Assembly: GCF_000004195.4 (NCBI RefSeq)
Contig: NC_030683.2
Span: 65,708,764-65,772,763, forward strand
Source: Xenopus tropicalis
Taxonomy: Eukaryota; Chordata; Amphibia; Anura; Pipidae
Direction: 5' to 3'
Length of the DNA: 64,000 nt
Shown here: positions 1-10,340 of the stretch, piece by piece
Position numbering within the stretch: the stretch's first letter is position 1
Layout: the number at the start of each line of letters is the position of its first letter
Translations under genes and position numbers: made by a program
Notes under the pieces: model-generated
Databases searched by the model: none
What the model saw: only the letters and a program-made list of their open reading frames with translations
Told to the model about the DNA's origin: nothing

Positions 1-1953
1 CTCTATGCACTGACGTCCTTATAGGGTCTCTAAATGCCAGATACAGTGCTGATCCTATGCACAATGGGCATCAAACTGTTCAGCGGACCCTTGGCTTTCA
101 TATTTAGGGTGTGTTTTCTTGGTACCTAATGTTATGTGGGAGATAAGGTGCTTGAAAGTGGAAGATTTGATGTGTTTTTCAGGTATTTCACCAAAACTAG
201 CAATTTTGGGAAAGCACTGCGACTCTGTAGTTTGGAGTAGAAAGACATGGGTACCAATTTTGAATTCGCCCGAATGTGTACTTTCCAAAAATATATGGTT
301 TTGGGGGGTCAATGTATTTTTTTGTGTTTTTACCCCACAGAAAATGCAGTTAACGTGTTGAATTTTCAGTAGCTAAAGAGACCTCTGGGGCAATCTCTAT
401 GCACTGACATCCTTATGGGGTCTCTAAATGCCAGATACAGTGCTGATCCTATGCACAATGGGCATCAAACTGTTCAGCGGACCCTTGGCTTTCATATTTA
501 GGGTGTGTTTTCTTGGTACCTAATGTTATGTGGGAGATATGGTGCTTGAAAGTGGAAGATTTGATGTGATTTTCAGGTATTTCACCACAACTAGCAATTT
601 TGGGAAAGCACTGCGACTCTGTAGTTTGGAGTAGAAAGACATGGGTACCAATTTTGAATTCGCCCGAATGTGTACTTTCCAAAAATATATGCTTTTGGGG
701 GGTCAATGTATTTTTTTGTGTTTTTACCCCATAGAAAATGCAGTAAACGTGTTGAATTTTCAGTAGCTAAAGAGACCTCTGGGGCAATCTCTATGCACTG
801 ACATCCTTATGGGGTCTCTAAATGCCAGATACAGTGCTGATCCTATGCACAATGGGCATCAAACTGTTCAGCGGACCCTTGGCTTTCATATTTAGGGTGT
901 GTTTTCTTGGTACCTAATGTTATGTGGGAGATATGGTGCTTGAAAGTGGAAGATTTGATGTGATTTTCAGGTATTTCACCACAACTAGCAATTTTGGGAA
1001 AGCACTGCGACTCTGTAGTTTGGAGTAGAAAGACATGGGTACCAATTTTGAATTCGCCCGAATGTGTACTTTCCAAAAATATATGGTTTTGGGGGGGTCA
1101 ATGTATTTTTTTGTGTTTTTACCCCACAGAAAATGCAGTAAACGTGTTGAATTTTCAGTAGCTAAAGAGACCTCTGGGGCAATCTCTATGCACTGACGTC
1201 CTTATGGGGTCTCTAAATGCCAGATACAGTGCTGATCCTATGCACAATGGGCATCAAACTGTTCAGCGGACCCTAGGCTTTCATATTTCGGGTGTGTTTT
1301 CTTGGTAGCTAATGTTATGTGGGAGATAAGGTGCTTGAAAGTGGAAGATTTGATGTGTTTTTCAGGTATTTAACCAAAACTAGCAATTTTGGGAAAGCAC
1401 TGCGACTCTGTAGTTTGGAGTAGAAAGACATGGGTACCAATTTTGAATTCGCCCGAATGTGTACTTTCCAAAAATATATGGTTTTGGGGGGTCAATGTAT
1501 TTTTTTTGTGTTTTTACCCCACAGAAAATGCAGTAAAGTGTTGAATTTTCAGTAGCTAAAGAGACCTCTGGGGCAATCTCTATGCACTGACGTCCTTATA
1601 GGGTCTCTAAATGCCAGATACAGTGCTGATCCTATGCACAATGGGCATCAAACTGTTCAGCGGATCCTTGGCTTTCATATTTAGGGTGTGTTCTTTTGGT
1701 ACCTAATGTTATGTGGGAGATAAGGTGCTTGAAAGTGGAAGATTTGATGTGATTTTTAGGTATTTCATCAAAACTGGCAATTTTGGGAAAGAATTGCGAC
1801 TCAGTAGTTTGGAGTAGAAAGACATGGGTACCAATTTTGAATTCGTCCGAATGTGTTCTTTCCAAAAATATATGATTTTGGGGGGTCAATGTATTTTTTT
1901 GTGTTTTTACCCCACAGAAAATGCAGTAAATGTGTTGAATTTTCAGTAGCTAA
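1..1953. repeat. 394-bp tandem repeat array, five units (Tx1D-type internal repeats)
   Basis: Units begin at 1, 395, 789, 1184 and 1578, each with CTCTATGCACTGAC, giving periods of 394, 394, 395 and 394 bp. Units differ by only a few substitutions, so the array is young or homogenised. The array continues beyond the left edge of the window. Unit length and the inserted 6.9-kb LINE fit the published description of Xenopus Tx1 elements, whose interior consists of about 400-bp tandem repeats. No convincing gene lies here; an 85-codon minus-strand frame recurs in most units but is interrupted by a stop in the unit at 1184. Confidence 0.9.
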
Positions 1954-2060
1954 TATATTATTCAAATTGCAGGCGGGTAGTTGCTCGCCAAAGTCAATCA
2001 CACATCCTTAAAAAAGGAGATGATTAATTGAATGTATTAAAACTGTCACTCAAAGTGCAC

Positions 2061-5000
2061 TTAAATATGGAGTGTGAGGGTTGTGGGAACAGAAACCAAG
2101 TCTGGGGATACCGAGCAGAGTACTTCATTTATTGCCCACTGGTCGACAAACTCGGTTAGCCGACCAGCAGACACCGCCTGGGTGTACTCCACTCTGATGC
2201 GGGAACGCACCAGCACCCGAAACATTACCTCTGCCGACAGAGGGTTGCCACCTTCCAAATGCTGCTTTCTGGATTTATAGATGGCTAGTTTGGCCAAAGC
2301 CAGGAGCAAATTGGAGAGAAGGTCTTTACCTCGATTGTCCCGGGACACTGGGTGTCCAAAAATAAAAACATGAGGGGAAAAGTGTAACCAGAACTGCAGG
2401 TGGAGTTTCCTCAAAAGAGCTAAAAGAGGTTGCAGTCTGGCACATGAAAAGTAAATATGAAACAGGGACTCCCCTTTGCCGCAGAATGTACAAGCAGCCG
2501 GGGAGTCTGTAAAATGAGCCAAGTACTCTCCTGTGCTCAGTGCACCATGGAGCACTCTCCAGCTCAGGTCTCCAGTGGGTCTGGGCACCAAGCTGGAATA
2601 AAGGGCTCGCCACTGGGGTCTCTCACCCTCTTTGAGCACCCGCCTCCAGATGGTATCATAGCGGGAGACGAGGGCAAGGAAGTGTATAGTGTGAAGCATG
2701 AGAGAGTACAGTAGTTTTCGTGGCATGTCACAAAAGCGTGTCAAGGTAAAATTCTCCAACTGGCTCAGGTTGGGAGAAGGAGCAGCCTGAGGGGATTGAC
2801 GGATCTTAGGTGCTATTTTTATGGCTGGAGATGGGGCATTCCAAGGGGAATCTGGCTCTCCAGCATGTAAAACCTCATTAATAAAGGTGTGAGAGCCAGA
2901 GGAGATGGTGTCCTTGATCTCCTTGATTAAACGGTTTGGAACTCTGGTGGTGCGCAATTCCATGCGCTGCATAACTGCATAACCTGAGTTTGCACCCAAT
3001 CTATTCTCTCAAAATCCAGGAGATCCCCAACTCTAGTCAACTGAGCCCGGCAAAGGCGGCGGCGGATGCTGGTGGATTCTAACATCCTAGTCTTTAAAGA
3101 CGGATTGTAAAGTAAGGGCTCAGTTAGAATGTCCTCCCCTTGAATAACTCCTTCCCTTAACACGGAGACCATGCTCCAGGTTTTAAGAGTCTCTTGGTAG
3201 TATGCCGGTAATGGTGAGAGGTTTTTTAAGAACCCTTCAGGTTCGATGACAAATAATTTTCGGTCATACCCCATGTTGCGTACCTTGTGATAAAAGCTGG
3301 ATGCCAGAGTACACCACTGTGGAGCAGGGTCTGCATAAATAACATTGGGGTCAGTGGAAGGTAAGGGAGGAGAGACCTCCACATGGACAGCAGACTTCAC
3401 AGGGTTGTTTTCTGAGTCTGCCATGCTATCCTCCTTCATATCCACCACCCCAGCCCCACCATCCCCCCATACAGTTTTATCTGCAGATTCCAGTATGGGG
3501 GTTATGCCAATATTTTCCCCCTCTAGGAGTGGAATATCCTGAGGCACTGAAAACTGAGTATGTTTGCAGTTCCCAAAACTTAGCACCTCAGGGACATTGA
3601 CTACCCACTCTGCAGGTGTTCCACTTACCAAGACAGATGATGACACGCTCCTCTAGTTCACTGAAATTCAGAGAGACAGGGCACTCCTCAGCTGACAGGT
3701 AGACTCCTAGATATTTGATGACCTTGGTCTCCCATGGGATGTCTTGAAAAATAGGAGGCAGATTGTCTACTTCTAAAGGACCTTCCAGAAGGCCTGAACT
3801 TTTGGACCAGTTGATCCGAGCAGATGAGGCAGCAGCGTAGATCTCTTGGCACTCTTGTGCCCGCTTAAGATCAGATAGGTCTTGGGCCACAAGGATTACA
3901 TCATCTGCATAGGCTGAGAGAACCACTTTCATATCTGGTTCTTTGAGCACCAACCCCGTTAGTCTTTTCCTTAGGAGACACAGGAAGGGTTCAATGGCCA
4001 GTGCATACAGTTGTCCTGACAAGGGGCATCCTTGCCGAACTCCTCGCCCAAAGGTCAGAGGTGCAGTTAGAGACCAATTGATTTTTATCAGACACTCTGC
4101 AGAGGTGTACAGCGTTTTCAGGTAGCCTACAAAATGTGGACCAAAGCCATAGGCTTGCAGAGTACCTAAGAGGTATTGATGATCCACCCTGTCAAATGCC
4201 TTCTCTTGATCTAGGGAGAGAAAGGCAAGGGATAGACCAGCCCTCCGAGCAAAATGCAGCAAATCTCGGACCAGAAAAACATTATCAAAAATTGTCCGGC
4301 CGGGGACTGTGTAGGACTGGTCTGGATGAATCACCTCTGCCAGAACAGACTTGAGTCTAAGTGAGATCGCTTTGGCTACAATCTTATAGTCTGTGCTGAG
4401 CAAGGAGACTGGACGCCAGTTCTTAATAAAACGGAGATCCCCCTTCTTAGGTAGCAGTGACAACACTGCCCGACAGCATGAAAGGGGCATCTCACCTGTC
4501 TCAAGGGCTTCAGTTAGGACCCTGTGGAAATCAGGTCCCAGAGTATCCCAGAAAAACTGAAAGAACTCTACGGTTAGTCCATCTAGCCCCGGAGATTTAT
4601 TGTGGGGCATTAAACTGAGTGCTTGAGAGAGCTCATCTAGAGTGATAGGTTTCTCCAATCTCTCTCTTCTCCTCTTGCTGACTACTGGAAGCCCTTCCCA
4701 TAGTTCCTTGCAGGCATCTGGAGAGATAGGATCCGGAGAAAAAAGGTTTTGATAGAAGGACCGAGCTCTGTCCCGGATAGCCTCTGGGTCCTCAAGGGGG
4801 GTGCCATCTTCATCAAGGAGGCATGTGATTTGTTTTCGGTTCCCCTTGTTCTTCTCCAGAGCATAGAAGAAGCGCGAGCCACGATCTAAGTCACAGAGTA
4901 ACTGCATGCGGCTTCGTACATAGGCACCACGAGCCTGACGCTGTTCTATGTTACGCAGAGTCTCCTTCTTTTCTAGGTATTCCCGCTGTAGGTTTTGGTC

Positions 5001-5977
5001 ATCACATCCCAACAGCTTTTGCTCAAGCTCAAGCACCTCCTCATTCAGTGCCTCAATCTCTGCATTGCGCTGCCTGCTCACACTCCTGGTATACTCTTGA
5101 CACAAGAGTTTTAGGTGAACCTTGCCTACATCCCACCACTGACTCAAAGTGGCAAATTCATCCTGAAAACCCCTCCAGTCCATCCACATTTCTCGGACCG
5201 ACTTTGCAAACCCCTCATCCTCCAATAAACTGTTATTAAAGTGCCAATAAGCAGCTTTGGCCAGTGATGGTGCATCTGCCACTATCGCAGAGGCACAGTT
5301 GTGGTCTGTAAATGGAGCCAACCTAATGGTACTGCACCTGGCTCGTGACATGAGATGGCCCGATATATATATCCTATCAATCCGGGACTGAGAAACATGA
5401 CCATTTCTCACCCTGACATAGGTGAAGGTATTTGTGTCTGGGTGCTGCTCTCTCCAGATGTCAACCAAGGAGAAGCGGGCAATGAGTTCCCGTAGTGCTG
5501 ACTCCGATGAGTCTCTTTTCTGGGGCACATTGCGGTCTTGAGCATCCAGGGTGTAATTGAAATCACCCCCCATAATCAAAGCTTCATCTGAGTCAATTGT
5601 CTCTACGTATGTTGACAAACTTTCAAAGAACCGTGTTCTCTCTGGTCCAGTAGTTGGGGCATATATGTTTATAAGGTTGTATGTGCTATTCGAGTCCTGG
5701 ACCCGGAGATGTAACACACGGCCTGGGATGACAGATTTAGCACTTAGCACCTGAGGCTGGAATGATTCAGAGAATAGGGTCACCACCCCACATGAAGTCC
5801 ATGTGAGGTGGTTAAAAAAGACCCTACCCTTCCACTCCAGATGCCAGGTTGCATGGTATGGGTCTCTTGGAGAAAACTTACAGAGTATCTTCCTTGGTTA
5901 AGAAAGGAAAGCACCTGAAACATGCGGAAAGGCTCTCGACAGCCATTTGTATTTAGTGTGCTTATACTCAAGGCCAT
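2061..5977 (-). pseudogene. LINE ORF2 (AP-type endonuclease plus reverse transcriptase), frameshifted and carrying an ORF1 insert
   Basis: The ATG (5977-5975) overlaps the ORF1 stop. The first piece (to about 5780) begins the AP-endonuclease fold (STLNTNG, FLQETH). After a frameshift near 5790 the frame continues through endonuclease motifs (NIYAPT, GGDFNY, SRIDRIY, FTDHN) and reverse transcriptase (SPGLDGL, DQEKAFDRVDH, RQGCPLSG, and YADD with codons at 3900-3911). At 3620 the frame is broken where 283 bp of ORF1 sequence begins; ORF2 resumes at about 3337 with ADPAPQW. A third frameshift lies near 2960-3000. The C-terminus has a cysteine/histidine cluster (CTFCGKG...H...C) and ends at 2061. 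Several breaks mean no full ORF2 protein can be made. Confidence 0.9.
3338..3620 (-). repeat. Segment of ORF1 duplicated inside ORF2 (partner copy 6547-6826)
   Basis: Aligned base by base, the two segments are identical apart from one extra 3-bp group (CCA, near 3458) in the ORF2 copy. Both lie in the same orientation. At the right junction ORF2 reads ...GKW and then shifts into ORF1 sequence out of frame; at the left junction the ORF1 frame runs on in frame into ADPAPQW of ORF2. The part of ORF2 normally found between these points in related LINEs (I expect about 80-90 residues between reverse transcriptase and C-terminal domain) appears to be missing, so this looks like replacement rather than simple insertion; that last point is inference. 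Confidence 0.92.
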
Positions 5978-8295
5978 TATTGTGTATTAGGAAGTGCTTT
6001 AGCTCTCACAGAGGCCAGGTGAGACAAACACTTTTTGTGAAACTTAATGATACGGAGATATTCTGCTGTGCCATAGTTCTTGGCCTCTCTTATGACCCCA
6101 ATATAATGTCTCACAGAACGTATTATTAAAGGCAAATCATGCCAATTCTCCAGGGCCATACGCAGTTTATTATCCAATTTTACACCAAGGTTGCTCTCAA
6201 GAAACCTTTTGAGTTCCTCAGCAGGGATGAGAGGGGCAGAAGGATTTGCCACACCTGTTTCACCCTCTTCTACAATATTATCCTCATCCCTTGGCTCTTC
6301 CTGGCTGAGGGATTGATAATGTCTCTCCTCCACTTGAGCTTTGAGTATATCTGCACGTGATGTTGCAGGAATGGGATCAGAAGCACCCATCATTTGGAGA
6401 ACCTGCAATGGTTCGATTTCTCCTGCAACACCTTCAGAGCTGTCTGGGGCAGCAGATGGAATCAGCTCCTCCACAACAGGGGGAGCTTTAGAGGTTCGAT
6501 AGTCAACCTCTGCCCTTTCTACTGCCTCCTGATCACTCCGGATGGCAATAACATTGGGGTCAGTGGAAGGTAAGGGAGGAGAGACCTCCACATGGACAGC
6601 AGACTTCACAGGGTTGTTTTCTGAGTCTGCCATGCTATCCTCCTTCATATCCACCACCCCAGCCCCATCCCCCCATACAGTTTTATCTGCAGATTCCAGT
6701 ATGGGGGTTATGCCAATATTTTCCCCCTCTAGGAGTGGAATATCCTGAGGCACTGAAAACTGAGTATGTTTGCAGTTCCCAAAACTTAGCACCTCAGGGA
6801 CATTGACTACCCACTCTGCAGGTGTTTCATTGGGTGTCTCTTTGCACTTCATGTGCAGAACCTCTAAATGTGTTGGGGGCAGGTGCTGCACCCCTGACTC
6901 TGTGGAGAAGTCCATGTTCCCCTGTTCTAGGTTCTCCAGACCATTAACCTCATTATTTCTTACTGAATCTGGAGTTGAGAGTGTATGGTCTGACACTGGT
7001 TGACTGAGTCTAAAAGATGGGTTATACAATGTGAGGGCATGAGGGCCAGATGTTTCACTGCTCTTCTTGCCCTTAGATGGGGGTGCTCCATCATTGACTA
7101 CTAATGCCCATTCCTCAGGTACCAGGTGGTTGGACTTAAATTTCCTCTTCTTTTCCTTGCCACCTAAAGAGGAAGGGTCACTCACTGCTCCTACCCCAGC
7201 AGATGTTACAATCTTGTGTGCCCCCACACCCACAGGGGAAGGTTGATTTGTGGTAGGAATAGCTGTGCCACTGGGGGATGTGGTGAATTTATTTCCCCTC
7301 TTCTCCTTTGCTGCAGTTGCAAGACAGGCTGGAGACTTAGGTAACTTCAGTGAAGAAGGGGGAGGTTTTGAATTTGTGGAGGTGGGTTGTGTAACAACCT
7401 CCTTTGAGTTCTCCAGTGAAGGGGATGTCCCCTTTAAAGAGCCTGCTGAAATAGTCCCAGCAGGGCAAGCTGTTACACATGAAGTGCCAGGGTTGCAAGT
7501 GTTGGCCGTGGTCTTAATTTGCCTTTTGGGGCAACTCTGGCGAGGGTGCCCCATCTCCTTGCAAAGGAAACACCTCACTTCCTCTGTGTTGTAAAAAATT
7601 TTATACAACACCCCCTCAAACAGAACCCCGAAAGACCCCTCAATACTATCTTGACCCCGAGGAAGAAGCAGTTGAACCTGCCGTTTAAAAGAGAGGACAT
7701 GTTTCAGTCTGCTCTCTTTGCATCCTAAGGGGATTTTAGAAATATTTGATTTTAATTCCCCAAGGGCTTGCAGGTGGGGACGCAATATGGGGTCTTGTAG
7801 AAAAGGGGGCACATTGGATAGGACCACCCTAGTGCCCAACCCTTCTAGGGGTTCAACAGGGACATAACTCCCCCCCACTGTGATACCTCTCTGCACCAAA
7901 GTGTGTACTGCAGCCAGTGTACGGGCAAAGATTATGGCTTTCCCATACATTTTGCTGGCTGCCACTATTGCAGAGGGGCCCACTAGTTCAGCTGCAGCTT
8001 TTATATAAGCCTCTATGCCATGAGCTCCTGACATTAGACATCGGACCCCATGTTTCCGTGTAAGTTGCTCTGCCCCAGTGGTGACTTGGCTTGGGCTGCT
8101 GCCAGCAGCTACTGCCTGCGCAAATGTTTTAGCCGGGGTCACGTTGGCTGAAGCAGCAGATGTAGAAGCGCTGGGGATTTTTGACACAGGCTCTGACTGC
8201 TGCTTAGCTGCAGAGCTGTAACCGGGTCTGTCAGGTCTTTTGCCTTTAGTACCCTGAGGCATTTTTTTATCATTTTTGTTTTTATTCCCTCCCAT
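5977..8295 (-). CDS. LINE ORF1 protein (Tx1L-type, zinc-knuckle nucleic-acid binding), intact
   Basis: An open frame of 772 codons starting ATGGGAGG. The N-terminal 80 residues are basic and rich in Ser/Ala/Pro. A compact region at residues 85-240 resembles the conserved part of Tx1-clade ORF1 proteins. A gag-type CCHC knuckle (C242-x2-C245-x4-H250-x4-C255) follows, then a long low-complexity Pro/Ser/Glu tail and an acidic-to-basic C-terminus. ORF1 proteins of this kind coat the element RNA and act as nucleic-acid chaperones. Its stop codon overlaps the ORF2 start as TAATG. A 280-bp piece of this ORF (6547-6826) also appears inside ORF2. The full-length frame suggests recent insertion. Confidence 0.85.
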   Translation of the reverse strand: MGGNKNKNDKKMPQGTKGKRPDRPGYSSAAKQQSEPVSKIPSASTSAASANVTPAKTFAQAVAAGSSPSQVTTGAEQLTRKHGVRCLMSGAHGIEAYIKAAAELVGPSAIVAASKMYGKAIIFARTLAAVHTLVQRGITVGGSYVPVEPLEGLGTRVVLSNVPPFLQDPILRPHLQALGELKSNISKIPLGCKESRLKHVLSFKRQVQLLLPRGQDSIEGSFGVLFEGVLYKIFYNTEEVRCFLCKEMGHPRQSCPKRQIKTTANTCNPGTSCVTACPAGTISAGSLKGTSPSLENSKEVVTQPTSTNSKPPPSSLKLPKSPACLATAAKEKRGNKFTTSPSGTAIPTTNQPSPVGVGAHKIVTSAGVGAVSDPSSLGGKEKKRKFKSNHLVPEEWALVVNDGAPPSKGKKSSETSGPHALTLYNPSFRLSQPVSDHTLSTPDSVRNNEVNGLENLEQGNMDFSTESGVQHLPPTHLEVLHMKCKETPNETPAEWVVNVPEVLSFGNCKHTQFSVPQDIPLLEGENIGITPILESADKTVWGDGAGVVDMKEDSMADSENNPVKSAVHVEVSPPLPSTDPNVIAIRSDQEAVERAEVDYRTSKAPPVVEELIPSAAPDSSEGVAGEIEPLQVLQMMGASDPIPATSRADILKAQVEERHYQSLSQEEPRDEDNIVEEGETGVANPSAPLIPAEELKRFLESNLGVKLDNKLRMALENWHDLPLIIRSVRHYIGVIREAKNYGTAEYLRIIKFHKKCLSHLASVRAKALPNTQ

Positions 8296-8846
8296 TATTT
8301 ACAAAATACCCCACAAAAAAGGAAGCTTAATTCTATTAATCAACAAAAAGTAGATATAAAGGAGAGAGGCTCTGGCAGGGAGAGGGTTAATGTGAGCAGG
8401 TACCTGGGAGTGCACTGCTGCTGAGAAAAGATTTTAAATCCCAAAATCCTTCTCCCTTTAGCTTTCTCACATTACAAAACTAAAAATGCAACATGAAAAT
8501 AAAAATACCCACACAATGTGAGAAAAAAAGTCATTGATTTAAGCTGAAACAGAATCAAAATGCAAATGAAACTGACACCCAGGTGTGGGGGAGGGGTAGG
8601 GGATCTATCAGTGAGTTTGTAGCCCAAAGCAGTGAAGGGAAATGGGCTAACAATCACTCACCTTCTGGGTGAAACTAAAATTCGATTTTAAATAAAGTAA
8701 ATCAACTCAAAACTTCTCAAAATTCAACCAACAAATGGCCAACACCTTCACACATCAAATGAAAACAAAAAATCTTCCTTTAGACAGGGATTTCCCTGCT
8801 TAATTTTAGCTTAAACAGAGAGCTTGCTTTTTTGTGGCTTTACTCC
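8296..8846 (-). promoter_or_regulatory. Tx1L-like LINE 5' leader (presumed internal promoter)
   Basis: About 550 bp between the ORF1 start and the element's 5' boundary at 8846, with no coding capacity I can support. Full-length LINEs carry an internal promoter here; no specific motif is recognised, so the role is inferred from position. Confidence 0.5.
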
Positions 8847-9210
8847 TTCAGTAGCTAAAGAGATCTCCTGGGCAATTTGTATGTACTAACTTCCTTTTGG
8901 GGTCTCTAAATTCCAGATACATCGGTGATCCTATGCACAATGGGCATCACACTGTTCAGTGGACCCCTGGCTTTCATATTTAGGGTGTGTTTTCTTCGTA
9001 CCTAATGTTATGTGGGAGAGAAGGTGCTTGAAAATGGAAGATTTGAGGTGATTTTTTAGAATTTTCATAATTTTTTTATAGAAAATGCTAAATTCAGTAA
9101 AGCATTGCCGTTTGGTACTTAGGAGTTGGAAGACATAGTTACCCATTTCGGATTCGTCAGAATGTGTAGTTTTCAAAAATGTATGGTTTCCTGGGGTAAA
9201 CCTAATGTTC
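8847..9210. repeat. Diverged copy of the 394-bp tandem unit
   Basis: Starts TTCAGTAGCTAAAGAGATC and shares long blocks with the array at 1-1953 (for example CCTATGCACAATGGGCATCA and TTTCATATTTAGGGTGTGTT) but has many substitutions and indels. It may be the second repeat type described for Tx1 elements (PTR-2), with the LINE at the border of the two types. Confidence 0.8.
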
Positions 9211-9672
9211 CAGGATTTTTGGCTTTGGAATGTAAAGTGTGCCGTATTCTGCTGTAATGCTTTGAAAATTTAGTAATTTACTACTGGGAGTTTTTGATCT
9301 ATAGAAGTCAGAAATCTCAATAAAACTATACATATCAGGTATTGGCACGTTCGGGAGACATCAGTTGAATTTTTGTCCATAAAATAAAATGTGTTTCTGG
9401 TAGAAATCCTTATATCATGAAAAATAGCATTTTTTCTTTTTTTTTTTGTATTTCAAGCTCTAAATCTTGTTCCAGAAGTGGAAATACACAAAAACTCAGG
9501 TAGATTTGGAAAGCTCAGGTTCTCCTGAAAAAAACAATATATAGTTTGCCTACCTAAACTTAACCCTGCCCCCAGTAAAAGCCCCTACATTGAGAGAGCA
9601 CAGAATGTTCACAAAACGTCTGGCACTGGGGGGAACTGAAATGACGAATTCGGCTGGCACTTAAAGGGTTAA
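9211..9672. mobile_element. Right-hand unique part and terminus of the Tx1D-like element
   Basis: Non-repeated AT-rich DNA ending GGCTGGCACTTAAAGGG followed by TTAA. In the inward direction CCCTTTAAGTGCCAG resembles the inverted terminal repeats of Xenopus piggyBac-like elements, which duplicate TTAA. The matching left end is outside the window. Confidence 0.6.
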
Positions 9673-9866
9673 AAACAGGGTTTTTCTAACCAACCTCGAC
9701 ACTATCACTTTTATTCAGCCATAAAGGTTTTGCTTTGCGATGCCTCTCCTTGCTTACAAGGGGAATATACTTACCTGTTTACTTGCTAAGCAATGTTTTA
9801 AAGATATTTCATTTTCCTTCTGTGTCTAACCCTGTGAAAAGCCTTTCCCACAAGGCAGCGATGCCC

Positions 9867-10340
9867 TTATACTGGCAAACCCACACAATTGTTAGAGATG
9901 AGTTCAGTATTATTAGATATTACCAGGTCCAAAATAGAGTCATTCCTAGTAGGTTCTTGAACCGCCTGAAATAAAAAGTTGTCATTTAGCATATTTACAA
10001 ACCTACTAGCTTTTTCTGACTTAGCCACCCCATTACTCCAGTCAATGTCCGGATAATTAAAGTCCCCCATAATAACAACTTGACCCAGTTGTGAAGCCTC
10101 CTCCATTTGCAGTAGTAGCTGGGCCTCATCCTCCTCACTTATACGGGGTGGTTTAGAGCATACACCAATGATCATTTTCTTTGTAACCTTTAGCCCAACC
10201 TCTACCCAAAAGCTTTTCACATTGTCCTTGGTAATTTCTTTATTACATGGCTTTAAATCTGACTTTACATAAAGACAAACCCCTCCACCCTTTTTAATTC
10301 CTCTGTCCCTCCCAAAAAGGGTGTAACCATTTAAATTCAC
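9867..10340 (-). pseudogene. CR1 ORF2 endonuclease domain remnant
   Basis: 157 codons open, containing the AP-endonuclease signature MGDFNYPDIDW and the C-terminal DSILDLVISN block of CR1 ORF2. The upstream TETWW motif lies just outside this open stretch at about 10345-10400. The reverse transcriptase is absent, so it cannot function alone. Confidence 0.8.

Larger units (their letters stand above)
1954..8846 (-). mobile_element. Tx1L-like non-LTR retrotransposon (LINE), near full length
   Basis: The 6893-bp insert is flanked on both sides by TTCAGTAGCTAA (1942-1953 and 8847-8858), which I take as the target-site duplication. Within the tandem unit this sequence normally reads straight on into AAGAGA, as it does on the right flank, so the LINE sits at a defined point of the repeat. 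From 5' to 3' (minus strand): about 550 bp leader, ORF1 (intact), ORF2 (broken), about 107 bp 3' UTR. Such a fixed target inside another transposon is characteristic of the Tx1 branch of the L1 superfamily. ORF1 has no stop, but ORF2 has at least three breaks, so the copy is probably dead. Confidence 0.9.
1..9672. mobile_element. Tx1c-like composite transposon (DNA element with an inserted LINE), left end outside the window
   Basis: In order: the 394-bp tandem array, a 6.9-kb LINE, one diverged copy of the tandem unit (about 8859-9210), about 460 bp of further sequence, then an apparent terminus at 9668 followed by TTAA (9669-9672). Read inward, the terminus is TTAACCCTTTAAGTGCCAG, which resembles the ends of Xenopus piggyBac-family elements. 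Tx1/Tx2 in X. laevis are known in short (d) and composite (c) forms, the composite carrying a 6.9-kb insert with two ORFs; this locus reproduces that plan. No transposase for the outer element is visible, so it would depend on one supplied elsewhere. Confidence 0.8.

Noticed and set aside
55..1889. Repeated 85-codon ORFs as real genes
   Set aside because: They follow the tandem unit exactly and one unit has a stop; kept only as a low-interest finding.
1..1953. CRISPR-like array
   Set aside because: Units are 394 bp, contiguous and without spacers, in a vertebrate genome.
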